NCBI GenBank assembly: GCA_025384855.1
Contig: JALAHT010000001.1
Span: 310,001 to 374,000, forward strand
DNA length: 64,000 nucleotides
Direction: 5' to 3'
DNA from: Luteirhabdus salina
Lineage (GTDB): Bacteria; Bacteroidota; Bacteroidia; Flavobacteriales; Flavobacteriaceae
The position numbers were made by a program, and so were the translations under genes. The notes beneath the pieces were generated by a model. That model searched no databases. It was given only the letters and a program-made list of their open reading frames with translations, and was not told where the DNA came from. Shown piece after piece: positions 1 to 9,054 of this stretch (positions are counted from its first letter, which is position 1; the number at the start of each line of letters is the position of its first letter).

Positions 1-90
1 ATGTAGGCTTCCAAAATGTCGGTGTTCCAGTCCGTTTTTGCTACGCACAAACACTTCCCATAAGGGCCAATTTTTCTTTTTATCGCTCAT
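1..90 (-). CDS. paaB: PaaB, phenylacetyl-CoA epoxidase subunit B (N-terminal part)
   Basis: Only the first 30 codons lie in the window; the gene runs off the left edge. The ATG at 88-90 begins a peptide starting MSDKKKNWPLWEVFVRSK and continuing with a GLEHRHFGSLH stretch. This is the conserved N-terminus of PaaB, the small structural subunit of the ring-1,2-phenylacetyl-CoA epoxidase PaaABCE. The start lies one base past the paaA stop codon (TAATATG), so the two are translationally coupled. The family call rests on the short but characteristic WPLWEVFVR and HRHxGSLH motifs. Confidence 0.85.
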   Translation of the reverse strand, partial: MSDKKKNWPLWEVFVRSKNGLEHRHFGSLH

Positions 91-91
91 A

Positions 92-1054
92 TTAGCTTGC
101 TTTTTTGGTCGTTGCTTTTCGCTCTTCTTGTTTTTCGGCATAGGCCATAGCTGCATCACGAACCCATTCTCCTTCTTCCCAAGCACTCACTCGTGCGTTC
201 AGGCGTTCTTTATTACACGGACCGTGACCTTTCACCACTTGCCAGAATTCATCCCAGTCAATTTCACCAAAGTCATAATGACCACGTTCGTCGTTCCATT
301 TCAAATCTGGATCTGGAACGGTTATTCCCAAGATATCCGCCTGTGGAACAGTTTGGTCGATAAACTGCTGACGCAATTCATCATTGGTCTTACGTTTTAA
401 CTTCCATTTCATTGATTGTTCGGTATGCGTACTTTCAGCATCGGTTGGTCCGAACATCATCAAGCTTGGCCACCACCAGCGGTTGAGTGCATCCTGCGCC
501 ATCGCTTTTTGCTCTTCGGTACCATTGCAAAGGGTCAGCATGATTTCGTATCCCTGGCGTTGGTGAAAACTCTCTTCCTTACACACTCGTACCATTGCTC
601 TTGCATAAGGACCAAAGGATGTATTACAAAGCGGTACCTGATTGATAATAGCTGCACCGTCTACCAACCACCCAATAGCGCCAATGTCGGCCCACGTGAT
701 CGTAGGATAGTTGAAAATTGAAGAATACTTCGCTTTCCCTGAATGCAACTGTTCGTATAATTCCTCCCTAGAGATTCCTAAGGTTTCACATGCGGAATAC
801 AGATACAACCCATGCCCGGCTTCATCCTGAACTTTAGCCAATAAAGCGGCTTTCCTTCTTAGTGAAGGCGCTCGCGTAATCCAATTTCCTTCTGGCAACA
901 TCCCTACAATTTCGGAATGGGCATGCTGGGAAATCTGACGGATATGGGTTTGCCGATATTTTTCCGGCATCCAATCCTTAGGTTCGATCTTTTCGTCACG
1001 CGCGATGCACGCTTCAAACATTTCCTCTAAATTTTTTACTTCCTTATCACTCAT
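92..1054 (-). CDS. paaA: PaaA, phenylacetyl-CoA epoxidase catalytic subunit
   Basis: Catalytic di-iron subunit of the multicomponent monooxygenase that epoxidises the ring of phenylacetyl-CoA in aerobic phenylacetate degradation. With the ATG at 1054 it is 320 residues, close to the usual length of about 310. Di-iron ligand motifs are visible: DEAGH at about residues 77-81 and EESFH at about 160-164, in a ferritin-like helical protein. A longer frame exists from a GTG at 1078, but the ATG giving [15 protein letters not shown] fits family N-termini better. It follows paaE and is followed at once by paaB, the order E-A-B common in Bacteroidota. Confidence 0.93.
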   Translation of the reverse strand: MSDKEVKNLEEMFEACIARDEKIEPKDWMPEKYRQTHIRQISQHAHSEIVGMLPEGNWITRAPSLRRKAALLAKVQDEAGHGLYLYSACETLGISREELYEQLHSGKAKYSSIFNYPTITWADIGAIGWLVDGAAIINQVPLCNTSFGPYARAMVRVCKEESFHQRQGYEIMLTLCNGTEEQKAMAQDALNRWWWPSLMMFGPTDAESTHTEQSMKWKLKRKTNDELRQQFIDQTVPQADILGITVPDPDLKWNDERGHYDFGEIDWDEFWQVVKGHGPCNKERLNARVSAWEEGEWVRDAAMAYAEKQEERKATTKKAS

Positions 1055-1092
1055 ACTATATGTTTTACGCTCTAGCACTGGGCTGAAAGCTG

Positions 1093-2166
1093 TTAAACGT
1101 CAAAATCTACTGTTACTTTTTCACTGGTCGGTACCGCTTGGCAGCTCAATACAAAATTTTGTGCGACTTCATCTTCCTCTAAGGCATAATTGATTTTCAT
1201 TTCAACACTACCTTCCACAATCTTACATTTGCAGGTACTACAAACGCCACCTTTACAAGCAAAGGGCAAATCGGCTCCCGCACTTAAGGCAGCATCCAAA
1301 ATATTGTCGAAATCCTTGGTCATGGTGAAATTGAATTCCTTTCCGCCATCGACAATGGTTAAATCGACCCCTTCAACATTCTGCTTGGCTAATCGTTCCC
1401 CACGTTTTTTATCTTCTTCTGAAAGCCCTGTCACAAACAATTCAAAATGAATCAAATGCTTCGGCAATCCAGCTTTTTCCAAATAATCGGCTACAAAACG
1501 AACCATTTTTTCTGGTCCGCAGAGAAATACTTCACTAGTGTCCGGAATATCGATAAACGTATTCGTCAACACATCCATTTTAGCATCATCAAACCGACCG
1601 TTAAACAACTCGATATCACGCTTTTCACGGGTAAGGAAATAATAGATTTCCAACCGACCAAAATAGCGGTTTCGAAGCTGCTCCAATTCTTCCTTAAAGA
1701 TAATAGATTTCGCTGTCTTATTCACATAGAACAACTTACAGGTAGCATTCGGTTCCATGGCCAAATGCGTCTTAATCATAGACAATACTGGCGTAATTCC
1801 GCTACCCGCTGCAAAAAAGAGATAATTCTTTTCTTTTTCAGGTGAAACATCTACGCCGAACATCCCACTTGGCTCCATTACTTCAAGCGTATCGCCAGCT
1901 TCCAAGGTTTCATTAACGAAGGATGAAAATTTCCCTTCGGGTATTTGCTTCACGGCTACTTTCCATTCACCGTCCTCTGGACTGGAGCATAAACTATAAC
2001 TTCGACGAACATCCTCGCCATCGATATCTTTTTTTAAGGTTAAATGCTGTCCTTGACGAAATTTGAAATTTTCGCGTAGTTCCTCTGGAACATTGAAGGT
2101 GATAACCGAACAATCGTCGGTTTCCTTATAAACCTCCTTAACGGTAATGGGATGAAATGCTGCCAC
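1093..2166 (-). CDS. paaE: PaaE, phenylacetyl-CoA epoxidase reductase subunit
   Basis: Electron-transfer subunit passing electrons from NAD(P)H through FAD and a [2Fe-2S] cluster to PaaA. The 357 residues show a ferredoxin-NADP-reductase-type module (RSYSLCSS flavin-binding motif near residue 55, [13 protein letters not shown] nucleotide-binding motif near 118). A C-terminal plant-type ferredoxin follows, with cluster cysteines at about C304, C309, C312 and C342. The start is GTG: an in-frame TAA lies only 6 bases upstream and no ATG is available nearby. It is the first gene of the minus-strand paa operon, preceded by a recognisable promoter with an internal palindrome. Confidence 0.93.
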   Translation of the reverse strand: MAAFHPITVKEVYKETDDCSVITFNVPEELRENFKFRQGQHLTLKKDIDGEDVRRSYSLCSSPEDGEWKVAVKQIPEGKFSSFVNETLEAGDTLEVMEPSGMFGVDVSPEKEKNYLFFAAGSGITPVLSMIKTHLAMEPNATCKLFYVNKTAKSIIFKEELEQLRNRYFGRLEIYYFLTREKRDIELFNGRFDDAKMDVLTNTFIDIPDTSEVFLCGPEKMVRFVADYLEKAGLPKHLIHFELFVTGLSEEDKKRGERLAKQNVEGVDLTIVDGGKEFNFTMTKDFDNILDAALSAGADLPFACKGGVCSTCKCKIVEGSVEMKINYALEEDEVAQNFVLSCQAVPTSEKVTVDFDV

Positions 2167-2190
2167 GTTCGTTTAGTCGTATTAGAAACA

Positions 2191-2221
2191 CAAAACTAAC
2201 AATTGTTAGTTAAAATTACAA
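2191..2221 (-). promoter_or_regulatory. paa operon promoter with an 18-bp palindromic operator
   Basis: Read on the minus strand there is a TTG at 2221-2219, a 20-base spacer, and TAGTTTTG at 2198-2191. This matches the Bacteroidota promoter form TTG-N19/20-TAnnTTTG, 25 bases before the paaE GTG. A perfect palindrome, AACTAACAATTGTTAGTT (2194-2211), occupies half the spacer and overlaps the -7 element. Its size and place suggest a repressor site, plausibly for a TetR-family regulator as in other paa systems; no such regulator gene lies in the window. Confidence 0.6.
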
Positions 2222-2241
2222 CAGGGCTTATTCAATGAAAA

Positions 2242-5200
2242 TCAAGCACTTTCTGTTGAAGGGGTCACCGTTTTTCCTTTTTGAATCATCAGACGAATAT
2301 CTTCCAACAACAGATATAGGCATGGAACAATAATCAGAATGATTGAAGTTGCGAATACAATTCCGAATCCAAGTGAAATCGCCATCGGAATCAGGTAAAA
2401 CGCCTGACTTGAAGTTTCTAAAATAATAGGCGTTAAACCACCGAAAGTGGTGAGGGTCGTTAGCATAATCGGACGAAAACGGCGTAGCCCTGCTTCATGA
2501 ATGGAATCATAAATGGAATTCCCTTCTTTTCGCTGTTTGTTCGCATAATCGATCATAATTAGGGAATCGTTCACCACAACTCCTGAAAGCGCAATAACTC
2601 CCATTAAACTCACCAATGACAGGTCGTATCCTAATAATATATGCCCGATTACCGCTCCCACAATACCAAACGGAATGGCCATCATTACAATCAGCGGCTG
2701 CGAATAACTACTGAAAGCAATTGCCAACAACGCATAAATGAGCATCATCGCAATGGAAAAACCACTCCATAAACTTTGTGTCGATTCGCGCATATCGGCC
2801 TGACTTCCCTCAAATGTCCATGTTATTCCAGGGTAATCGGCTCGTAATTGTGGTAAGACTTCATTTTGAACTCTCGCTAGCACCTGACCCACTGTATTGG
2901 CTGGTTCCACGTCCATTCCAACATTTACGACTCTTCGTCCGTCGCGGCGATTTATGGACGTAAACGCTTCCTTCTGACGTACCTCAACAACATCCAGTAA
3001 CGGAACTTCCACACTATCGCGCGTTCGTATCAAGAAATTCTCAAGGTTTCGCATGTCCTTTCGCTCTTCATACGGTAGTTTCACTCTAATTTCAACTTCG
3101 TTGGTGTTACGTAATTGGCGCATAGCCAAGGCTCCGAAAAACGCATCACGCACTTGTCGGCCCACTTCACTGGAGGTTAGCCCGAGATTTCTTCCAGCCG
3201 GTAATAATTTAAAGTCATATTGAATTTTTCCCTTATTATAGTTATCGCTGACATCACGTGTATTGTTGAAGGCTTCCATTCGTGACTTAAACGCTTGGCT
3301 GGCACGTTCCAACACATCAATTTCTGAGTGACTCAAGTCGACACTGATATCTTGTTGATAGCCGCCTGGTCCACGTTCCGCTTCAAAGGTAATTTGGTCG
3401 ACCCCTTCAATATCGCCAATATTATCACGCCAAAGCTCAATGACTTCACGGGCACCCATATCGCGTTCGTCTGGCGGGAGCATTACGATTTCAACATCAA
3501 TGAAATTTTGTCCTCGAACGTTGGTCTTTATTCCTTCGGCTACTTCATATAAATTATGCTCCTCGAACATTCGTTGTGTAGAGGCCGTAATTTCCTCCGC
3601 CACTTTTGCGGCTTGGTCTGGCGTTGTTCCAACTGGCAAGCGCACCCCCGCTTCAATTTCATCTGCTGCCACTTCGGGCATCATGATCATTCCCATATGG
3701 TCGCTATACCCGTAACCGCCAACCATTATCAACAAGGCTACAGCAGCGCTAAGCGTGATGTATCGATATTTCAAACAATAATCGAGAAACGGTCGGTAGT
3801 ACTTATCAATGACCTTATTAAACCCTTGGGCAAAGCGTTCTTGCCAGCCTTCGAGTTTTTGAACAATACCGCTTTTCTTTTTCTTTTTTAAATGTCCTAA
3901 GTGTGAAGGCAGGATGAAAAGCGCCTCTAATAGTGAAACCGCCAAAATTACAATCACTACTGCGGGTAGGGGTTGCCAAAACTTTCCTGTTTCACCCGGC
4001 ATCAAAAGTAAAGGCACAAAAGCAATGATGGTCGTTATAATGCTGAAGGTAACCGGCTTCGCCACATCGCGTGTTCCTTTGATGGCTGCATCCATAAAGG
4101 TATGACCCTTTTGTCGGTATTCATAGATGTTTTCACCTACCACAATGGCGTCATCCACCACGATTCCAAGTACTACGAGAAATCCGAACATGGATATCAT
4201 ATTCACGCTCACCCCAATCATCGGCAAGAAGATGACACCTCCCACAAATGATATCGTCATTCCCATCATCACCCAAAAGGCTAATCGATACTCCAAGAAC
4301 AACGTGAGGATGACCAACACGATGAAAATTGCCATAATCCCGTTTTCGGTGAGGAGTGAAAGTCGCTCGCGGTAATCCTCTGCCCGATTGCTATCTACCC
4401 TGAACTTTACGCCTGGCGGTAATTGAAATTCGTCTATCTGTTGAAGTACGATTTCTTCAATTTCGAGCGGTGATTGGTCTCCAATTCTGAAGATTTCCAA
4501 ATCGATGGAAGCCGTTTGGTTGAATTGCCCATGGAACCCTGTTTCTTCAAAACCATCGGTAATGGTAGCAATTTCGCTCAACTTCACCTGTGCTCCGGAG
4601 GGTGAAGAAATTATCGTAATATCGGCAAACTCGCGCGCCCACTGCTTGCGTTCCTGCATACGGAGTAAAATCTCCCCTGATTGAGTTTCAACAGCACCCG
4701 CGGGGACATCTTCACTTGAATTCGCAATGATATCGGCTACCTGACCTAAAGTGAGTTGGTACTGACGCAGATTATATCGTGAAATTTCGACCCGGGTTTC
4801 ATACTCGGGTACATTCCCCAATTCTACCTGTGTGATTTCGGGATTGCTAAGCAGTCTGTTTCGGAGGCGCTCGGCCAATTTCCGAAGTGTCCAAAAATCC
4901 ACTTCACCATAAATAGCCACTTGCATTACATCGCGCTGACGGTCCTGCAATACAACTTCCGGTTCTTCAATATCGTCAGGGAACGTCCGAATACGGTTTA
5001 CGGCCTGATCGATATCCTGGAATGCCTTCATTCTATCGGTACCCGCGACCAGTTCTATAGAAATACTACCACTTCCTTCATTAGCGGTTGAAACGATTTC
5101 CTTTATTCCTTGAATACCTCGAACCGCTTCTTCAACAGGCATCAAAATTCCTTGTTCCACTTCCTCTGGCGAAGAACCTGGATACACCACACTTACATTT

Positions 5201-5367
5201 ACAAAATCCAATTGGAACTGCGGAAATACTTCTTTTTGAATATTGAACATGGTATAGATACCCGCTCCCAATAGCACAATCATGAGTAGATTGGCTGCAA
5301 TGGAATTTCGCGCCATATACCCAATGGCTCCTTCCTTTCGAGTGATATCTTTCTTCTCTTCCGCCAT
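2242..5367 (-). CDS. RND efflux pump, inner-membrane transporter (AcrB/MexB-like)
   Basis: Proton-driven inner-membrane pump of a tripartite efflux system, 1041 residues, the usual size for the hydrophobe/amphiphile exporter RND family. It has an N-terminal transmembrane segment ([17 protein letters not shown]), two large periplasmic loops and two blocks of about five further membrane helices. The conserved acidic pair of TM4 is present in [19 protein letters not shown]. The start ATG shares its A with the stop codon of the adaptor gene (TAATG). The gene is last in an outer-membrane factor, adaptor, pump operon. Substrates cannot be told from sequence; a metal-exporting subgroup is not indicated. 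Confidence 0.92.
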   Translation of the reverse strand: MAEEKKDITRKEGAIGYMARNSIAANLLMIVLLGAGIYTMFNIQKEVFPQFQLDFVNVSVVYPGSSPEEVEQGILMPVEEAVRGIQGIKEIVSTANEGSGSISIELVAGTDRMKAFQDIDQAVNRIRTFPDDIEEPEVVLQDRQRDVMQVAIYGEVDFWTLRKLAERLRNRLLSNPEITQVELGNVPEYETRVEISRYNLRQYQLTLGQVADIIANSSEDVPAGAVETQSGEILLRMQERKQWAREFADITIISSPSGAQVKLSEIATITDGFEETGFHGQFNQTASIDLEIFRIGDQSPLEIEEIVLQQIDEFQLPPGVKFRVDSNRAEDYRERLSLLTENGIMAIFIVLVILTLFLEYRLAFWVMMGMTISFVGGVIFLPMIGVSVNMISMFGFLVVLGIVVDDAIVVGENIYEYRQKGHTFMDAAIKGTRDVAKPVTFSIITTIIAFVPLLLMPGETGKFWQPLPAVVIVILAVSLLEALFILPSHLGHLKKKKKSGIVQKLEGWQERFAQGFNKVIDKYYRPFLDYCLKYRYITLSAAVALLIMVGGYGYSDHMGMIMMPEVAADEIEAGVRLPVGTTPDQAAKVAEEITASTQRMFEEHNLYEVAEGIKTNVRGQNFIDVEIVMLPPDERDMGAREVIELWRDNIGDIEGVDQITFEAERGPGGYQQDISVDLSHSEIDVLERASQAFKSRMEAFNNTRDVSDNYNKGKIQYDFKLLPAGRNLGLTSSEVGRQVRDAFFGALAMRQLRNTNEVEIRVKLPYEERKDMRNLENFLIRTRDSVEVPLLDVVEVRQKEAFTSINRRDGRRVVNVGMDVEPANTVGQVLARVQNEVLPQLRADYPGITWTFEGSQADMRESTQSLWSGFSIAMMLIYALLAIAFSSYSQPLIVMMAIPFGIVGAVIGHILLGYDLSLVSLMGVIALSGVVVNDSLIMIDYANKQRKEGNSIYDSIHEAGLRRFRPIMLTTLTTFGGLTPIILETSSQAFYLIPMAISLGFGIVFATSIILIIVPCLYLLLEDIRLMIQKGKTVTPSTESA

Positions 5368-6566
5368 TATTCTTGTCTGCTATTTTTCACCTGATTCGAA
5401 TCCGACCCCTCTGTTCGCAGTGGAATACCATCGGCAACCGTACTTAAATTGGTCGTTACAATTTTGTCCTTATCGTTTAATCCTTCGGAGATGTATGCAT
5501 ATTTAGAATCTTGTAATTGAATGTTCACATCACGTACAGAAAGCTTCCCCTCTTGCATTACCCAGACGGTTTCATTACTTCGTATCAAGCCACGATCGAT
5601 ACGGACTACATTTTCGATAGGCTTCCCTTCAATCTGGGTTTCTACAAAGGCTCCGATTATCATTTTGGGCTTTTCAGTATTACCGGATTCATATCCTAAG
5701 GGATCGGGTACTTTCACCAACACTCTCGCCAATCGCGTTTGATTGTCTAATGCTCCAACTTGCTTGTCTAAATACCCTGTTCGGTATTCATCTTCTTCCC
5801 AAGAGGATGTATTTTGAATGCGAACGGAAGCTCCTTTATCGTTATTCGCATTCGGAAATTGCAAGTACTTTAATTTTCCGATCGGAACCGTTACGGTTAC
5901 CCAATAGTAATCGGTCCCTACCAATCGTCCTAGGTTATCGCCAGGCGCTACCTGTGAGCCTATCGTCACATTCTGACGAATAATATGGGCATCGAAAGGT
6001 GCGCGGATTGTGGTTCTATTTAAGTTGAGTTGTGCTTGTGAAAGCCCTGCTTTAGCCGATTCAATAGTAGCGCGTACCGCTTCCAATTGTGGTTGACGCA
6101 ATACTAAATCCTTTTGTTGTGATGAAAGGGAATCGCCTCCGATGAGCTGAAGGTCTTGTTCCGCAATTTTTTGTCGACCCATCTCTACCTGAAGGTCGGT
6201 TTTGGCCTGTGATAGTTCACTTCTTCGCAAGGCAACCGTATTTCGATAATCGGAAGGATCTATTTGAAGGAGCACTTCTCCTTCCTTTACATTTCCACCG
6301 GGAACAAATCCATCGGCACGACGGATAATCTGACCACTCACCAACGGACTAATCATAACATCTTCCACCGCCTGGACGGTTCCAGTGGCAACAATGGTTG
6401 GGGTGAAAGTTCCTTTTTCGGCCTCTACGTAATTTACGAGCATGGCCGTTTCTTTAGTAGCACCTTCACTTTTCGCGGTTGGCTCCGTCATAAAGATGAG
6501 AAAGGTAACGAGCGCTGCTGCTACCAAAATACCCAAACTAATAATGACAATTTTTTTCTTACTCAT
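5367..6566 (-). CDS. RND efflux adaptor (membrane fusion protein)
   Basis: Periplasmic adaptor linking the RND pump to the outer-membrane channel, 399 residues. An N-terminal hydrophobic segment at about residues 4-27 anchors or exports it. A lipoyl-like half-motif follows ([10 protein letters not shown] then [12 protein letters not shown]). An alpha-helical hairpin rich in Gln and Glu spans about 110-185 ([15 protein letters not shown] and after), with beta-barrel and membrane-proximal domains to the end. Start is ATG at 6566, 7 bases after the stop of the upstream outer-membrane factor gene; its stop overlaps the pump start. This is HlyD/AcrA-type organisation. Confidence 0.9.
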   Translation of the reverse strand: MSKKKIVIISLGILVAAALVTFLIFMTEPTAKSEGATKETAMLVNYVEAEKGTFTPTIVATGTVQAVEDVMISPLVSGQIIRRADGFVPGGNVKEGEVLLQIDPSDYRNTVALRRSELSQAKTDLQVEMGRQKIAEQDLQLIGGDSLSSQQKDLVLRQPQLEAVRATIESAKAGLSQAQLNLNRTTIRAPFDAHIIRQNVTIGSQVAPGDNLGRLVGTDYYWVTVTVPIGKLKYLQFPNANNDKGASVRIQNTSSWEEDEYRTGYLDKQVGALDNQTRLARVLVKVPDPLGYESGNTEKPKMIIGAFVETQIEGKPIENVVRIDRGLIRSNETVWVMQEGKLSVRDVNIQLQDSKYAYISEGLNDKDKIVTTNLSTVADGIPLRTEGSDSNQVKNSRQE

Positions 6567-6573
6567 AGTTCAT

Positions 6574-7914
6574 TTATTCAGAAAGTTCTTCTTCCCTATC
6601 CGTATCAAAGGCACCTGCCAAGGCTCGGTAAAGTGAAATCCGTATTTCCAACTGTTGTTGTTTTGCCACTAGCATATCCCTTCGCAACTGTTGGGCTTCG
6701 TCTAATGCTAATAGGACGTCGAGATAGTTGCTTAAACCGTTAATAAATTCAATCCGTAATTGCCGATTGGTTTTATCGGCCATATCGAGTCGCTTTTCAA
6801 GGATAGCAATCCGTTCCTTTTGCTTTTCCTCCTGAATAAGGGCGTCTTCCACTTCTCGAAACGCTGTTAAAACCGTTTGCCCATACTGATACAATTGCTG
6901 GTTTTTGATGGCTTCGGTTCGCTCTACTTGGGCACGTAATCGCCCGCCATATAACAACGGAGCTACGATATTGCCTGCCAAAGTATACGCCCAATCCTTA
7001 AACAATCCGTCATAGGTGTTCGAGCGTGACTGTACTGAAAGATCTAGTGAAATACGTGGGTATTTTGCCCTAACCGCAGCAGCCATGTCGCGATCGGCCG
7101 CCAGTAATTGACTATAGGCGCTCTGCACATCCGGTCGACGGCGCACTAATTCTAATGGTAATCCCGTTGAAGGTTTTGGCGGTAAGATGGGCAATTTATC
7201 TGCCACTTCGGGATTGATAAAATTTTGCGGTGGCTTTCCAAGAAGCACGGCTAATTCATTTTTTAGCAAGGCAACATCGGTTTCATAAACAACCTTAAGG
7301 TCTCTTGTGGCCTCCAACAACTGATTTTGTCGTAGAATGTCCACCCCACGTATTTGACCGCTACCAAACCGAGCCCGAATAAGTTTGATGATATCTTTGT
7401 TTGTATTGATCTGTTGTTCGGCAAGCTCTAATTGTTCCTTGGCAGTCAATAGTTGAAACCAAGTCGTTGCGATTTCTGCTGAAAGTGAAAGTGCTGCGGC
7501 CTGATAATCTTGATAGGATGCTTGAAATCGATAGGCCGCTGCTTGTTTGTTTGCGCTAAGCCTTCCCCATAAATCGACTTCATAAGCAGCCGCCAAACCT
7601 GCCTGTACATTTTCACCTCCTGCAAAATCTGGTTCCGGTCGACTAATTGCAGTTCTGGCTTGCGCACTAAGGTCAGGCCAGAGGAAAGAGGCTTGTGTAC
7701 GGCGGATAGCCTTGGCTTCTTTTACCTGTTCCCAGGTTGTCAATACGTTTAAGTTTTGTTGAAGGGCAGAATCGATAAGGGTATTGAGTTGCGGATCATT
7801 AAAGGCCGTCCACCATTTATCCTCTAAGGTAACTTCTCCTGTTGTTGAAGAAAACGGATCGGCTTCTTCAATAGGTGGTGAAACCTCTGAAATCTTTGGG
7901 GTACATCCCACCAT
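6574..7914 (-). CDS. RND efflux outer-membrane factor, TolC/NodT-type lipoprotein
   Basis: Outer-membrane channel of the efflux operon (OEP domains, NodT type), first gene of the operon. The only canonical start, the ATG at 7914, yields MVGCTPKISEV, which holds the lipobox cysteine but lacks a signal peptide. The same frame stays open upstream to a TAG near 8002 and encodes a convincing lipoprotein signal (KPLQSVLFLISTLLLFMVGC), but it offers no ATG, GTG or TTG. Translation may begin at an ATT at 7998 or 7989, adding 28 or 25 residues; otherwise there is a sequence error here. The mature part has the two repeated OEP halves, with coiled-coil helices such as LELAEQQINTNKDIIK and AEIATTWFQLL. 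Confidence 0.85.
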   Translation of the reverse strand: MVGCTPKISEVSPPIEEADPFSSTTGEVTLEDKWWTAFNDPQLNTLIDSALQQNLNVLTTWEQVKEAKAIRRTQASFLWPDLSAQARTAISRPEPDFAGGENVQAGLAAAYEVDLWGRLSANKQAAAYRFQASYQDYQAAALSLSAEIATTWFQLLTAKEQLELAEQQINTNKDIIKLIRARFGSGQIRGVDILRQNQLLEATRDLKVVYETDVALLKNELAVLLGKPPQNFINPEVADKLPILPPKPSTGLPLELVRRRPDVQSAYSQLLAADRDMAAAVRAKYPRISLDLSVQSRSNTYDGLFKDWAYTLAGNIVAPLLYGGRLRAQVERTEAIKNQQLYQYGQTVLTAFREVEDALIQEEKQKERIAILEKRLDMADKTNRQLRIEFINGLSNYLDVLLALDEAQQLRRDMLVAKQQQLEIRISLYRALAGAFDTDREEELSE

Positions 7915-8159
7915 AAAAAGCAGTAGCGTACTAATAAGGAAAAGTACGCTCTGTAGTGGTTTTGAAACCTTTTTTACAGTAAACCGAATGCTTTTAATAG
8001 TCTATCCAAATTTTAAATCGCCTTAAGATAGGAATAAGGCATTCGATATTTCTTTAAAATTTGGTTAAAAGATTTTGAAAGCAGCGTAAAATCAAAGAAT
8101 TGACGCAATCATAGATTTCACAATAGCCTTGCCACCCCCATCACGCCTTGCGTCAAAAA

Positions 8160-8245
8160 ACAGGATTGCTTCGCCATCCTCACAACGCTCCGCGTTGAAA
8201 ACACGGGATTGCTCCGCCATCCCAACAACGCTCCGCGTTGAAAAC
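8160..8245. repeat. 43-bp tandem direct repeat beside tRNA-Arg
   Basis: Two adjoining 43-base units, 8160-8202 and 8203-8245, differ at only a few positions. Each contains GGATTGCT(T/C)CGCCATCC followed by AACGCTCCGCGTTGAAAAC, in which AACGC/GCGTT can form a small hairpin. The unit resembles filler found near tRNA genes in flavobacterial genomes. A short inverted repeat TGACGC/GCGTCA (8101-8106 and 8150-8155) precedes it. From 8000 to 8308 I see no credible gene; the short open frames on both strands run through the repeats. Confidence 0.8.
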
Positions 8246-8303
8246 AAAAATCCCGTACTTACAAATTCAAGCAAGCTTGATTTGCCGTACGGGATTTTTG
8301 TTT
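8242..8303. terminator. Long hairpin downstream of tRNA-Arg
   Basis: Arms 8242-8258 and 8287-8303 form a perfect 17-bp stem (AAACAAAAATCCCGTAC with its complement). The 28-base loop can itself fold through CAAGCTTG. The A/T-rich stem ends give a U-rich 3' side in either direction. It lies 5 bases past the 3' end of the minus-strand tRNA-Arg, where a terminator is expected. Confidence 0.65.
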
Positions 8304-8308
8304 ATTCG

Positions 8309-8382
8309 TGACCGCGGGAGGATTCGAACCCCCAACCCTCAGAGCCGAAATCTGATATTCTATCCAGTTGAACTACGCGGCC
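8309..8382 (-). tRNA. tRNA-Arg (anticodon TCG)
   Basis: A 74-base minus-strand cloverleaf. Acceptor GGCCGCG pairs with CGCGGTC with one G-U pair, followed by discriminator A and no encoded CCA. The D arm contains TAGTTCAACTGGATAGAA. The anticodon stem is TCAGA/TCTGA around the loop TTTCGGC, giving anticodon TCG. The T arm is GGGGGTTCGAATCCTCC. The anticodon reads CGN arginine codons. Confidence 0.93.
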
Positions 8383-8422
8383 AGTATTTTCTTTAAGAAC
8401 TCTTGCTATGCTTACGCAGGCA

Positions 8423-8474
8423 TCTAGTTGAACCCCGCCCATTTCTAAAGAAATGTTCGGGCTAGTACACGGCC
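8423..8474 (-). other. Possible decayed fragment of the tRNA-Arg 5' end
   Basis: On the plus strand TCTAGTTGAAC (8423-8433) and TACACGGCCA (8465-8474) resemble TCCAGTTGAAC and TACGCGGCCA of the intact tRNA's 5' half (about 8363-8383). They are separated by about 31 bases able to form a hairpin (GCCC-ATTTCT-AA-AGAAAT-GTTC-GGGC). This reads as a second, interrupted copy of the tRNA 5' end just upstream of the real gene. The similarity is short, so this is tentative. Confidence 0.35.
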
Positions 8475-8480
8475 AATAGC

Positions 8481-8933
8481 TTAGTTTGAAAGACGTTGCT
8501 TCACGATGGCAGCGATGGTTTTTCCATCAGCTTGTCCCGCCAATCGTTTGTTTGCTTCTCCCATCACCTTTCCCATATCGGCCATAGTACTTGCTCCGGT
8601 ATCGGCGATAACGTCATCTACAACGGCTGCTACTTCATCAGCACTTAACTGCGCTGGTAAAAAGCGTTCAATAACCACTGCTTGCTCCAATTCTGGTTCT
8701 GCTAAATCGGCGCGACCTTGTTCTTGGTAAATAGCAGCACTATCTTTCCGTTGCTTTACTAATTTCTGCAATAATTTAATCTCTTCATCTTCAGAAAGAT
8801 CCTTTTTGCTTCCGGTTTCCGTTTGGGCCAAAAGTAAGGCTGACTTGACCGCACGAAGGGCTTCAAGGTCACTTGCCTTTTTTTCCTTCATGGCTGTTTT
8901 CATCGCATCCATTACGTCTTTCTGTAAGCTCAT
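8481..8933 (-). CDS. GatB/YqeY domain protein
   Basis: A 150-residue cytosolic protein consisting wholly of a YqeY domain, related to the tail domain of the GatB amidotransferase subunit. The typical start MSLQKDVMDAMKTAMKEKKASDLEALRAVKSA and the C-terminal block MADMGKVMGEANKRLAGQADGKTIA are present. The family is thought to bind tRNA or assist tRNA-dependent amidation, but the stand-alone protein has no firm role. It follows ftsZ on the same strand after a terminator, an arrangement common in flavobacteria, so it is probably transcribed separately. Confidence 0.9.
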   Translation of the reverse strand: MSLQKDVMDAMKTAMKEKKASDLEALRAVKSALLLAQTETGSKKDLSEDEEIKLLQKLVKQRKDSAAIYQEQGRADLAEPELEQAVVIERFLPAQLSADEVAAVVDDVIADTGASTMADMGKVMGEANKRLAGQADGKTIAAIVKQRLSN

Positions 8934-8985
8934 CGAAATAAATTTTTCAGGTTGCGAAGATAATCAATCTACGGTTTCAAAAAAA

Positions 8986-9028
8986 GCAGAAAATAAAAAA
9001 CCCGACCATCAATGTGGGATGGCCGGGT
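8986..9028 (-). terminator. Terminator of ftsZ
   Basis: On the minus strand the stem ACCCGGCCATC / GATGGTCGGGT (9028-9018 and 9010-9000, one mismatch, 7-base loop) is followed directly by a run of T with TTTTTTATTTT. It lies 27 bases past the ftsZ stop codon and closes the dcw transcript. Confidence 0.8.
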
Positions 9029-9054
9029 CTGAGGAGCTAGCATAAAGTAGGTAA

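Noticed and set aside
8092-8311. Short open frames on both strands near tRNA-Arg
   Set aside because: They run through the 43-bp tandem repeats and the terminator hairpin and have no start context or protein features.
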